Shown here: positions 22,761 to 35,538 of the stretch, one piece after another
Layout of the letters: each line of letters opens with the position of its first letter
Position numbering within the stretch: position 1 is the stretch's first letter
NCBI RefSeq assembly: GCF_040807025.1
Contig: NC_090945.1
Span: 39,673,088-39,737,087 of the forward strand
From: Struthio camelus
Taxonomy: Eukaryota; Chordata; Aves; Struthioniformes; Struthionidae
Direction: 5' to 3'
Length of the DNA stretch: 64,000 bases
Notes under the pieces: model-generated
What the model was told of the DNA's origin: nothing
The model's database searches: none
The model's input: only the letters and a program-made list of their open reading frames with translations
Translations under genes and position numbers: made by a program

Positions 22761-25700
22761 TGGTAGCATAATATTTTGCGGTTTCTGAGAACTCTAGTTT
22801 TCACTGATACCCTTAATTAGTGAAGACAACACAGACATCATAGGCCATAGCCTGTATCCATCAGAGGCAGTGCTGCAACTAGCAGGAGAGAGACCTAAAG
22901 AACATCCCTAACGTTTCAATGGTCTGGAGAAGCGTTAAGCACCTGCTAAGCAACAGCCTACTTTTGTGTTTTTCTCCATATACTACACATAACCCATACT
23001 GTTATAGGAGAGGGCTACAATGTTGGATCTACTCCCAGAGAAGCATATAGATGACTAGTTTCCAGTTGGGTATTTCCTATTTTCTATTTAGAATATATAT
23101 GGTTAGACTACTAAATATCTTGCAGATGGGACCCTGGTTTCCTTAGCTTCAGATGCACTGTACTCAACGACACCTTTGAAGGAGAGCTGTTTTAATGGAG
23201 GACACTTATATATACTTCTTTTTCTAGGCCAGCCATACGGATGTACACTGATTATGTCAGGGACTGCAGACCGAGCTCTACAGCAATAACACCAGAGAGA
23301 GACTGTGTAGTTTCTATAGAGACGATGCTACTTTACCGTGTTTTTCTTGTGGATTAAGGATTATATTGACTTCCCCTATTACTAAGATTGTTGTGTAATT
23401 TTATGTCATTTCTGCAAGGGTTACGGAAAGAACATTTCATTCAGACTCATTAAATGAAAGACTTGATTATCCCCAGTGCTTGGAATCAAATAATCCAAGT
23501 CAGTAATCTGCAACATTGAATTAAACTCCATTTTGCAAAAGAAGCTTAACAGTTCTCCATGTTTCCTTCCTTCCGTCTTGTCACTTAGTTTATAGTCCCT
23601 GTAACTAATTTGAAATTTTGCAGCTGCTAAGATTAGTCAACTTCAGTTTAACAGCAAATATCATCAGTTCAAGCCTGTGTTTTATGTACTCTTTCCTTCC
23701 ATTTACTATTTCTTTTTCAAATTGATTAATTGTCAGCATAGGGGATTATCAGAATTTGTCCTAAACTGGTTCTCTATGCCAGGACTTTTCAGCCTGTTTT
23801 GTTAGGGGAGAATCCTGAGCAAAAGTTATGAATAGCTGTGCCAGAAACTCCTGGAGGGTGGGAAGCGGGGGTGGATTGAGGGCCAAACTTCTCCCCAAGA
23901 GGGGCTTTTGCTGAGCCAAGGAGGGAAAAGAGGAGAAAGAAGCAGCATCTTAATGCAAAAGGGACATGTGGTGGGCAGGAAATAGCGCTGAGGGTGTGGA
24001 AAGGGACAGCGGAGTTCTCTATGTCAAAATATTTTAGACCGTATATTCTTCAGGAAAGGCATGTTGTCTCCTCTACATGGTCATTTCACGCATGCATACA
24101 CTCAGATTAGCTGATGCAAACTTCATTTGCAGTTATATAGGTCAGCCCAGACTGTTCAGTGAAGTGGGAAGGAGAGCTATTTAGCTTAAATACTCTAATA
24201 TCATGTGAACACAGCTGTGCTGTTTCCATTTCTGAAGCAAATTCAGTCAGCGCTAACTCTGGTATCTCTTACAAGCAATACCTTATGTCATGAAGATATT
24301 TTCTAAACGTCTGATGTACATGCAAATTCTAGGTACGAATTCAACACACTGAGGCATTTCAAACAAAGATTAATACCGTAAAATGATATGTTCAAACTGA
24401 AGACCACATTTGGAAGACCATTCGTAATATTAGCTGTAATCACCCTTTTCAATTTTTTTCTTAGTTTGGATAATTGTACGTTTAAAGTTACAGTGGCTGA
24501 TGCCGTGGCTGTGCTATGATGAGGTTAAAACTTGCAATTTAAAATCAGTGGCTTAAAAATACTTGAAACTTGGCAGTGAGTCCATATATACATACACATT
24601 CATTTATACTACAATATCTACCTAAACATTTAACTGCCTTCCTATCTATTTAATCATTGGGCTCTCTCTGCTGAAAACTGGCCCTGGAATACTTCACAAG
24701 AGGAACCCCCATGATCTTTTGCCATCTTTTGCCTGTGCATTATCCATCGTATAGCAACTACACTTCACACCGATGGTATTTTCTGGAGCTTTATAGTACT
24801 ATAAAGTTGGCAAGCTTTCGAGGCAAAATTAACAAGCAGCATCAACAAAACAGAATGTATTTACCCAGCTGCTGAGAATCTATTTCTGATAGTAGAGCTG
24901 TGAACTGTGAAAGCCATTTCATGACAAAGTACAGCTGGGAACTGCATTTTGGCTTGTATCAAAACATTCCTTTTTTTTTCCTGTAAAAGAAGAATAATTG
25001 AAAGCAGATTAAGATGAGGTAGTAATAACATGCTGATCCTTTTATGCAGTGTTTCAAAGTTGAAATGTTTCCTAAAAAGCCTTTGTGCTAATGGTGTGAG
25101 AGACCCACTCACATTGCAGTAAATTGCTAAATGGATTGTGCAGTGTTTTTCTTAGACAAGATTATGGCCTTTCTTTCTTATCAGGTTCTTTGCTCCTGTT
25201 TTTCAAGCACACAGTTATTTACCTGATAATTCAAATAAAATACTCAAAATGTATGTCCAAATCATCTGGGAAATACTGCACAATGCAGGTACTGCTGATA
25301 AAAAGAAGCCCAGTTCACTTCTGTCTGTCTTTTGAGCAGTGGCAGCATGGAGAGATGGTTTACTGCACAAGAGTACTTATTGTAGATCGAATAGGATTTT
25401 CTCTAATACTATCTGCTTACTTTTTGTGTCTCATTTTCTCTCCAAGATCTCCAAGGTATCCTTGGAAATCAGTAGTGATCTACCAAGGACAATCTTTTAC
25501 CTCCTGACCCCTTTTTCTAATTTGTCTGGCCAGCCCCTGGAAGGAGGCTTTTAGAAAGGATATGGTTTTTCCCCTATTTTTAATACAAGCCAATCAGCAT
25601 CCAGCTCATTTAAAAAAGAGGAAAAAATATCCAGCAATATTATGCCCATTATACATGCTTAAATTGAATTCTGTGCAATAAAAGGCCATGGCTTTCATTA

Positions 25701-26619
25701 ACAGTAATCCAGGCATTCGAGATTTGTGAAGTGCTCAGTGGTGGCCTCATTCTGCACTACTGGTTTTAGCAGCAAGACTGCGATGATCTGTAAAGAAGCA
25801 GAGCTCGGGCTATGCTAAGGGTTTTTCTAGTTCTTTATCACTCTATTAATGTCAGTGAGGACACAATCTTCAGGTATTGAGTTCATCTATTTTATGAGTG
25901 GTTTAGTACTGTGCAATGAGTGGCTTTAGCCAGGTCTGGCTTTAGCACAGCAAAGCTGGTAAGTGAGCTCCAACAGGCGCTCCGGAGTCACATGGCGCAG
26001 CTGCACAGCTCAGTGCCTCCTCTGCTAGCTGTCTTAGCTTTAATCTTGCCTAATACGGGTAGGAAGACTGATGAAATCAGGACTGCAGGGACTTCTCTCT
26101 GCGTTGTACAAATCCTGTCGATAACTCTGCGTATGTATTTAGCAGCTGACCTCTGCTGTAGTCTGCTGTTAGAAGCTAAGCTGGCTGGAGAAAGCTGTGC
26201 TGTGTTGCAGTCACACAGCACGGTGTAATGTAGAAAAAATCCCAGCTCCAGAAAGGTGTTTAGGTATCTGAGTTAGATTTAAATCAGTGGAATAAAACAC
26301 CTGAGTGTGATCTGGGTGTTTTTTGTTTAGTTCTGTTTCATTTTTTGCCTTGAGCTTAATACTAAGGGCTAAGTGCATTAGTTTCAAAAAAGCTGGAGCA
26401 ATCCTGGAACGTCTCGTAATGACAATCACCCCTCAAGGCCATTATGCCACTCTACTTACTCTAGAAAGATAGTACAAAAGTAGGCAGAAGCAAAGCTAAA
26501 GAAGAAGCAAATAACCCAGCAAGAGTTAGAATTATAGGTGAGCTTCCAGTTCTTCAGACTGAGGAGAGAAAAAGTAACTGGCCCCTGCTATTATTTTTAT
26601 TTTGGTGTGAGGCCTTTCC
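22761..26619. other. Intergenic, no gene recognised
   Basis: AT-rich sequence with a slightly GC-richer patch at 23.83-24.0 kb. Open frames at 25.1-25.5 and 25.9-26.2 kb are open on both strands over part of their length and have no recognisable content. Confidence 0.5.
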
Positions 26620-26639
26620 CTCCCCTTATAATGGTGCTG

Positions 26640-26750
26640 GTGACATTATGTAGAATTTCACATGTTCAAAGTGTGACGTAGCCATTAATTAATGATTTTT
26701 ACAAACAGCCAAGTGAATTAATGGCAAGCAAGTATTGCCTCCCTTTCAGA
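26640..26750. promoter_or_regulatory. Candidate conserved non-coding element
   Basis: A short block with TGACGTAG (CRE-like), ATTAATTAATGATTTTTAC (homeodomain-type) and GAATTAATGG. Non-repetitive in appearance. Conservation not tested, so this is only a candidate. Confidence 0.25.
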
Positions 26751-29700
26751 ACGGGGAAAATGAGCATCACAGCAGAGTCCTGCGATAAGCAATGAAATAC
26801 ACCCTGGGGAGTACAGTATTAAACTTCAAAAACAGTCTCCACAAAGATTTGGAACTTTTTAGATATTGGGGTGGTTTTCCATTTTTGCTTGAAAATGCTT
26901 ACAATGCTGGCAAATAGAAAAGATTTTATTTTGTACGCCAAATTTTCAAAGTTGATGAACCACGTGAACCTGTGGCCGATGAGTTTGCTTAAGCTAATCC
27001 TTCCATTTGAACGTCCAAATAATCTGCTGATGAGTCTGGCTCAGGCATATGGAAGTGACCGCACCATTTCTGTGCCTCAGGTTCTTAGGTGTGCACGATG
27101 GGTAAAGCGTTCTACGTGGTATCAGTTATATTGGAATTTTATTGTTGTCTTTTTCGAAAGGTTTTGTTTGGAAGACTTCTATTTGCATATTTCTCTCTCT
27201 CATATACACACACATACTCATGTCTATATTCCTAGATATTATTTTTATATATAATCCCGATGTATACAGATTACCAAATACACATTATACTTCATTTATA
27301 ATAGACAGAATACAATAATGTATGTTAGGCTCAGTAATTGAGCTCATATATCCAGCGCAGAAACTGTATGCTGTATACACAGGTTTTACACAGCCATTGA
27401 GTGGGATTCTGCAAGGCATTCCCGGCTCAACTTATGCTCTTCTTGAAATACGCTAGAAGTTTTATCACTGACTTCTACTTGTGGAGATTTAGCCCATGGC
27501 TATTAATTCTTGTGAAGGGTACATTTCCTTTTGGATTATGTCTTCTTATCCTAAGATAAGCAACTATACTTACAGTTGGTACATTCGCTAACAAACCCAA
27601 ACTTGTTAATTTGCAGATGTGAGAACTTAGCAGTGCAAGGCTTGATTTATTTGCTTGCTCAGTGCTATGTGCTATAATTAGCTTCAGCTTCTTTTCACAT
27701 GGGACAAAAAACCATAACGTGTTCCGCAGGGAATCATGCAAGTGTGTCCAACTCAAATGTAGTACTTAAATCCCTTTTAATTTCCTTTTTCTCCTATACC
27801 CTTTATTACTTTGTAACTCTCACTTACTTAAAACTATTTGCAATGGCAGAATTTTTTTTTTGAAGGGTAGGTTTGTTCTTAGAAACCAGGTTTCAGATAT
27901 CCGGATTTTTCCTCCTTTCTTTTAATGGAGTGAGAAGAGATATAATGATGTGCTAAAGATTCCTGTGGTCCCTGTTGTCTCTAAAGTTATACTGAGGCTG
28001 TGATGCAATGTATAGCCTATTAAGGAGGACTGGCAGAATACACAAACTTTTAAGGGTCAAGTTTTTGGCAGACATAAATGCTGCCATTTGCTGAGGAGGA
28101 TGAAGTTTCAATTATGTGGATTCTGCTATCCTTAATTTTATGCCAGATGCCAGTGCAAACATTCTGTCTGGATTTGGGATGAAGTCTTTGAATAAAGTGT
28201 AATACCTTTCTTTTCTAGGTTAAAGATGCTAATCCAGATTAAGAAAGGAATCAAACTATGAGATCTTCATCCTACATATTAAAGGGACCGCTATAAAACC
28301 ATGCCCAGGATCCAAGCAAACATTTCTTTTTCATTCACAGTGACCAGAGTGTTTCCAAAGTTATCCCCAGAAAACAGAGATCCCAGACGGGGAAAGAACC
28401 TTCTAAACACTGAACAGTGTTCTGACATTTTTCTGTGAGATTTAGCAGAGGCTTTCTTAAGAAAAAAAATAAGTTCTGGAAGTGGTGAGCACTTAAAGCA
28501 AAACTGAGGGATATCTTTTCATCAATTTTCTGAATACCCTATAATAAAGGAAGGTACTGGCAGGTACATCCTCTCTGCTGACTATCACATTACTGCTAAT
28601 TGGCCGTGGTCCCCAGAGAAACCATGTTTATGCAAGTCTTAATTGCTTCCATGTTCCTTCTCGAAGACAATGTGCAGCTGATGCACAGGAACTATACCTG
28701 CATTAAATAACTGAGAAAAGAATATGTTCTTCATACTAATCAGTACAATCCAGAAATGTGTCATCTTACTAGCTTTAGGCAAGTCTGGGCATCTGTTTCT
28801 ACAACACAAAATTTCGGATTGTATTACTGAGGTCATGTGATCCTAAGAACAGAGAATTTGCCTTTACAAACAACTCTTTCCACTGTTGCTTTCTTCTTTC
28901 ATGCAGGATTTTAGATCTCTCAGCCAGCCATAGCCTTCTCAAGATTTTTTTCTTACGAAGATTTCTCCATAAGGCTTTTCTTTTCTTCTTGGGAACTGAA
29001 CTTCAGAGAAAGGTTAAGGAAGTCATGCCTTCATAAAATTAATCAGAGACATTTGACTGGATTCTGTTGCCTTTCCAAATTCATGACAAATCTGTAACTT
29101 GTTTTTTTTTTTTTTTTAAAAAATCAAATCCTTCAACCCTCTTTACAGCTATTCCATTAATGAAACAAACAATCCCTCCACCTCGGATCTTAAAGGTAAA
29201 TATTTTTGGAAATTCACTCTCTGTCCACATTGTCACAGGAGGAAACCAGCATATTTATAAATCTATTTCTCTCCAGAATGCCCTTTTCAAGACACACTTG
29301 CTGGGCCTGGAAGGAATAAATTTGTCAGCCTTTAAATACATACCAACAGGCAAAACAACAGTACTTCTGGATTTGGAGTGTGAGACAAGGAACTACTTGT
29401 TTTATCACTGTAACTGTAGGATCTTTGTTTAATTCCAGTGCATTTATTTTATACTGACAAAACTGAATATTAGCTCTTGGACGGCTTCTGGTGTTGGTCT
29501 TTATAGTGGACTCTCGTGTGTGGTAAGGAACAATGGATTTCAACTGTGATCCAAGTACTCTCGTATAGTCTAGTATTTTACTAGTTGCACACTCTTCACC
29601 ACCGTCCATGTCACTTAATACAGGTAAGGTAATAAAGGACAGCAAATTGTACAAAAGGCTGTCAGCTTACATCGGAGACCCATCTGCTTCGACAGCCCCT

Positions 29701-31080
29701 CTCAGTCAGCAGGAACGCAAAGTTGTTTCCTCTCACGGCTTTCTCACCCTGTGGCGATTTGTAACTCAGAAGGTTCCTCAGTTCAGGGTGATGCTTTCTG
29801 TTTGTATTTAATAGCCCTCAGTGGGTTTTTCTTCTACTGAATCTGCAGAGTTATTCTTGCCCTCAACCTCCTCACCAATTTTTAATCTTTTGAATGTTGC
29901 TACTTATACAGAGTCCATTTATACCAGGAATGGAAGAACCTACAACACCAGGTTTGGGAGAACAGGAATGTTTCCTGCAGTCCACCCACAGAAAGCAAGG
30001 GGAAGTTTAGTCCCTAAAATTATTACCAAAATTGCTGTGATTTAGGCACATTTCCCATTAACTTTTTGCTACCTCAGAAACTAATTTTACTAAATATTTC
30101 AGTGTTGAAAATGCATTGCTGGATTTCAACAGCTCTCCAGCAAACCAATGAGGTTGACAACAGAAGCCATGAAACCTCAGACAGGACTGAAAACTCAGAA
30201 CACAATAATCAAGCTTTTCCTGAAATCTATTTGAAAGTTTTCCCCTAAGGGACCTTATTCTAATGAGTCCACAAGAAGAACTGCAGTGTACAATTGCATA
30301 TGATCACAGGAAATAGCCATTTTTCTCTCTCCAGCCATAGGTTCTTCTTTTTACTCCAGATATATGAAACTGCATATTTTCTTCCTCAGTTGTGATCTGT
30401 CATTGGTTATTTTTCTTTAATCCAAAAATAACAGTATCTAAACAGCATCCATTTCACGCGGAATGCAAGAAGATGAAACATGCTCTAATGGCTGTGAGGT
30501 CCTTACTAAGCATTTCTAATCCCTCTTAGAAGCAAATCACCAAATCACAGAGGTGACAAATGTTGGCATTTTATTTTTGCCCATTGCAAATCTCTGCCAC
30601 TGTTAGCATATATTTTTTGCATGCTGAAAGCAGCTGTTCCATGTACTTTGAACACAAAAGATTTAAAGATGCAGGTCCAAGCTTTGTTCTCTCATTCATA
30701 CTGGTGAACCGACCTTTGAAACCGACCTCCTCATATGAGCAAGAAGTTTGCAATCTGGCCCCACATTCTCTTCTGAGAGCTAAATGCCGTTGCTTATCTG
30801 CACAGGCAGAGGATTGTTACTGACCGGTTTGTCATTAAGCAGTACCATTCAGTAATGCGTTGCTATACCATCATCAGAGTAACCTGGCAACACTAGTCAT
30901 CCTCCAGCTGTTCCAAGAAAGTATACCTGCTGGCGTGTTCCAGCGCTATGAATTATCACCCTGTGTCAGTGGGGCTGCTGTGGGGAAAAAATCACCTGCA
31001 CTCACTCACAGATTCCTTCACCTCTTTGCACCCATCTGTGCTGGGGGGGATCGGTAGCAGCTCTGCAGAGGCCTTTTCCC
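26751..31080. other. Intergenic, no gene recognised
   Basis: AT-rich sequence with a T16 run at 29102-29117. Open frames near 29.07-29.65 kb overlap on both strands and show no family I know. A possible MIR-like fragment at about 26.72-26.80 kb is too weak to call. Confidence 0.5.
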
Positions 31081-31250
31081 CAGCGTGCAGCAAACAATGG
31101 AGTAAGTGGCTGGAGAGCGAGTAATCCCTTTGTGGCCTAGTGTGTTAATTAGGATGATTAATTGTAGGGTTACTGATTAATTAATTTGGAATGATCTGGC
31201 TCAGCAGAATTCAGTCTCCAGCTTTGTTTTTACGGCAGAGATTCTGTGTA
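31081..31250. promoter_or_regulatory. Candidate enhancer-like block with clustered TAATTA motifs
   Basis: Contains AACAATGG (SOX-type) and four TTAAT/TAATTA homeodomain-type sites in 60 bp (GTTAATTAGG, GATTAATTG, GATTAATTAATTTGG), followed by GGAATG (TEAD-type). Clustering is seen in the sequence; function is inference. Confidence 0.3.
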
Positions 31251-31379
31251 ATGAAATTAAAAGAGTCTCCCTTAAAACACACAAAGTATCAATGCTTTAA
31301 GTTAATAGAATATAAATGAACAGAACATCAATGCAAATATAAAATGTCTGGTGTCCGTATTACTTGCTGAAAAATGCTT

Positions 31380-31600
31380 TATTAGAAAGCTTTTCCTGTA
31401 AGGTGTTTCACCAGTAATCATTCTGGGTCATTCATGCTTGTGCTGTGATCGTTTCTTTTTCATTTGATGTGATTTACTGTGGTTCACTAATCTCTAGAGT
31501 TCCATTTTTCTTACAAGTCATACCCCAAATACAGCTCTAATTAGCACCCGTGTCAGGCTGCTACTACTGTTGTGACACTACATTTGCATAGTGAAGACCT
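31380..31600. promoter_or_regulatory. Candidate conserved block with octamer motif
   Basis: Low-repeat sequence containing CTCTAATTAGCACC (homeodomain-type) and ATTTGCAT (POU octamer) at 31583-31590, with spaced TGTGA/TCACTA elements. Candidate only. Confidence 0.25.
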
Positions 31601-32093
31601 CTTTTCATTTCTGTTTTCGTTCCACTCCTACATTTTAGTTTCATTTTGCTCCTAAAATACTTAATAAGCCTCTAAGACTTCTAGAGAACAGGGAACCTGT
31701 GAAAGCTCCGTGCTAAGAATCCGAGGCATACCCACAGCTTTCATCTCTTTTCTTGTAGTAGGCAATGCTCTCGTTAAGCTGCTTGGTCTTGTGCAGACTG
31801 AAGCACTTCTGAACACATTCAGGAGTCAAACTTTGGGCTTTTGTAACTGTTGAAGTTGAGGCTTGAGATTAAGTATCATCTCTCCTCTAAGAGAAGGGCC
31901 AGTGACTAATCAGCCTTGATGAAGGTGATAAGTTTGCACAACTCAAAATCAGTCAAATCAGCATTTTAGGTGTTTTAAATGGTCTTTGGAAGAGTGTTCA
32001 TTTATTGGTATGCCTTTACTGAACCAGAGGGGAATCATGATTGTGGTCACTGGGTGAATTTCTATTTCGGCCTGACCTAATATCATTAACCTG

Positions 32094-32236
32094 ATCTAAC
32101 TTCGAAGCTGGCTCTGTTTTGACAGGAGGTTGGAGTAAACGACCTCCATAAGTCCTTTAGGTCACAATTTTTCAAAAAATCAATTAAAAAAATCACAAAA
32201 TTTAGGTCACAACCTAAGTTATTGTATGATTCTACC
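32094..32236 (+). mobile_element. CR1 LINE 3'-end fragment, interrupted
   Basis: GAAGCTGGCTCTG, GACAGGAGGTTGGAGTAAA, CGACCTCC and the tail CCTAAGTTATTGTATGATTC follow the avian CR1 3' untranslated end in order. The tail is split by 33 bases flanked by a 12-bp direct repeat TTTAGGTCACAA (32156-32167 and 32201-32212). Heavily 5'-truncated, as usual for CR1. Confidence 0.8.
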
Positions 32237-35200
32237 TTGCATTAAGGCTATTTCTGATGCAGAGTAATGTGGAATCAAAATCACTCAGAAACAATTCTTA
32301 TTACATGATAAAAGATGGTGCCTTTTTCTCCACTAATTCATGTGTTGCACTAAAAATTAAGGTCATTTCTGTTATCCACTCACTTTGAAGGTGACCCTCT
32401 CTAATGCTAGCAGATAATTTGTGGAAGAAATAATACACAATGTAAGCAAGAGTGACATGATCTGGCCCAACAGGTTTTTGAAACTGCAGCTCTTTTTTGT
32501 GTTTAAATATATGCAAACTAATTCTGATTTCTACAAGTGTATTCATAATTCATAAGTATTTGTTGAATATTTTTTGGAGACAAATTCAGACCATAGATTG
32601 TTAGCAAACTATTCATATTAGCTGCTCACTATTTGTAATACGTCACTCAAATAAGAGAGGACAGATTCTGCTCCCCAAAAGAATGCATTTATATTTTCTA
32701 CAATACTGTAGCTAATGGTGGATATTGAGTATTAACTAGTAACTACATACTTCCAGGATAACACCTATAAAACCTGTGTGAGTGTGTCGTAAATATTTCA
32801 CCAACTGATAACAAACAATAGTCTCTGCAGATAATGGCCAATTGATCTCTTTGCTTGTATTTACAGAGTATGTCTTCAATCTTTTTTTTTTTTTTTGTTT
32901 TATTTAATCACCTCTTAAAGCATTCCCAGTGTCATTACACAGAAAATAATATCAACACTTCTTTTGCATTTAGACTCAGCCTCCTGAGCCCTCAACATCT
33001 GGAACTCTTTATAGTTAAACTGTTTAACACTATTGTCCTCCACAAAGACACAATTTACATCACGGCTGCAACGGCTTTCTGTAGTTTAATCTCATTGGGT
33101 TTATGGACCACAGAGAGTAAATAATGGGCAAACCTAAGTATGTCAGCTTCTTCAGGCAACAGCAGTACATGAGAAACTCAAAATTATTAAGAGCAATGTA
33201 ATCATAAGAGGGAACATTAAAAAAGCCAGTCTATTGAATACTGTTAATATAATCACAAACAGAAATGTTTAAGCACACTTAAGTGCCAGTTTCTGAACTC
33301 TGTTTGTATCAACAGTATCTGTGCTAGTCTTTCTGACTGTTTTTTTGACTGATACCATGCCTGGCCACGGATTTTGCTACTTGCTGCAGATTACACTATG
33401 AGGGTGATGAGGGTCATAGTCTAAAATCTCTCTTGGCTGCTTTTCAGTGCAGGCAAACATTTTTTTCATGAAACATGTATGATGATTGTGAATATTGATG
33501 TTGCCTATATACTTGAACAAAGAGGTCCCATATTTGTTCCTAAGGCTTCCACTTTCAGACTCCTGTTACAGTTTTTTTTTTTTTTGAGGCTACTATATAT
33601 AATTCTCCCTCCTAGGCAGAAAGCAAAGGTGTAGAAAGACACCTTTCCAAGGACAGAAGTACTGCAGAAGTGAAGCTGGCCTTTCTCCCCTGAAGTTTAG
33701 AGGGAATGAAATTCTCACACTGTGAGTGAGTGTCTGTGGGTTGGGAGTGATGAGGATATTTTCAGGGCAGGGGCCAGTGCTGGAGACTGTAGGGTGGCTC
33801 TTTCTCCTGACAAAATAGAAATGCAGTGAAGGCATGTGCCTGGCAGTGAGAGCATGAAAGCGCTCTTTGCTCTCACACTGTACATGCAGCCTCTGTGAAC
33901 GAAACCCCTTAAAAGCGCATTTCTGCTCCTCGTGAGCAGATAACACGCTGTGACATTCATTTATTTATGAAAGTTCAGCTGCTGATGGACGTGCTGGTTC
34001 ATAGTCTTGAATGAGTTAAAGTCTTGGGTTAAAGACTTAAGAAGGTATGTGTGGATTACAACCCATGAAATTGTATAGCCATTTCTGCAGGGCTTATCGC
34101 AGCCTAATGGATGCACAAAACATTTAATCTACTTAGTTGCTGCAGTAATACATAGAAGGTGTGCTTGACTTTTAATAGTTCCACAATAAATTAAATACCA
34201 TTAAGCTATCTGATTTGGAATAGCTTCTAGTCTATGACATTAATCCTAGGCATTATTGTACAGATACTCAGACTTTATTTATAATTTATTTTGCTGAAAG
34301 GATACTACAGACTTGGTGGCTGAAGAAAAAAGAGAAGAAAATCTATTTATTTCCAGCAAAAAATTTTGAGAGCACAGGTGTATAATGGCTGGTTTCACTG
34401 CAAAACTATCAGTTTCGCTGCATTTATATCTGCTTAAGTGAACATGTACCAGCTGGAAAAAATTAAATCAGCATGAATCATACATCCAAAAGGTCACTGA
34501 TCTAAAAATACATATCCCAACAAAAAGATAAAAATGATGTATGCAAACTAAAATTGCCAAGTAAAAATTAAAATCCTTCTAAACATTCTAAACTAAGGAC
34601 ATCATTAATTAATTTGAAAGTAATGTGGAAAGAGGCAAAAAGCCACCCTCTGATGTTACTTTCATTATAGGGAACACAGCTAAGGAGATAAAAGAAGATC
34701 ACAGAGAGCCCCTTAATCTCACTGTGGCAGAGGGAGGGCATGTTTACAGGTAGTGGTTTTTGTACGGAGAAGAGGGAAGAACTCCACAAATGGCTGGGGC
34801 TGGGCGTGCGCTCCCGTCACTTAAACGTGCTGGTGCGCAACAGAAGATATGCATGCGAGTGCTAAGGATCACCAAGTCACCCACTTGTCAGTCAAAACTA
34901 CAAAGCTAACAACTAGAAACAAGTCCCTCTTCCCAACAAAATTCTGAATATAAATTTTGAAAGGAAATAAAAATATTAAGCTCTGTTGGATGTTGTACTT
35001 TCTTGTCACTGTCTAAGGCTTAACAAGAATGAAAAAGTAAAGCATAGATATGCATGTGGTAGGAAAGGAAATAGTGTGCAGGTACTTTTGAAGTCAGGGT
35101 CTTACTAGTCAAGCCTAGAGCTGTTTTGATTCAAAAGTAGATTGCACAATGTTTTGTCAAAACTGGTTTGCATGTGTGTGTATGCCAGAAATTTCTAAAG

Positions 35201-35443
35201 GGTACTAATCATCCTTTCTGTTCCCCATAGTAAAATATCATTACAACATCATGGACTGGTAAAAGCACCTTTGCAAAGATCAAAATGCTATTTGCTGGCC
35301 ACAGAAGGGTTAGGCTTATGGCTACACAGGAAAACACCATGTGTATTGTCCCATATGACTTTTCCTAAAGAATATGGCTCATGTTTAAATTTATCAGCCA
35401 ACAGCCTCCTCATTCTTTTCTTAGGTATCCAATTATAGCAAAA
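32237..35443. other. Intergenic, no gene recognised
   Basis: AT-rich with T runs at 32882-32896 and about 33571-33584. Minus-strand open frames at 33.59-33.96 kb overlap in two frames and have no recognisable content. Confidence 0.5.
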
Positions 35444-35538
35444 GGGCCAGATGGGCTCACACTAAGCTGCTGTAAATAAATACAGCTCCATTAAATTCAA
35501 AGGAATAAGAGTGATTTGCACTGATGTAGGATCTGGCT
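35444..35538. repeat. Ancient palindromic amniote repeat remnant
   Basis: Ends are inverted (GGGCCAGAT at 35444-35452, ATCTGGCTC at 35531-35539). Inside are CTGCTGTAAATAAATACAGC and TCCATTAAATTCAAAGGAAT, an eroded version of the widespread reptile/bird palindrome with the CTCCATTGACTTCAATGGAG centre. Likely a short non-autonomous DNA transposon relic. Confidence 0.55.

Noticed and set aside
25920..26228. Overlapping open frames on both strands
   Set aside because: Both strands are open over the same bases and neither product resembles a protein family.
26720..26800. MIR-like CCTCCCTTTCAGAACGGGGA segment
   Set aside because: Too short and diverged to call with confidence.
33593..33960. Two overlapping minus-strand open frames
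   Set aside because: Same bases read in two frames; no recognisable motif.
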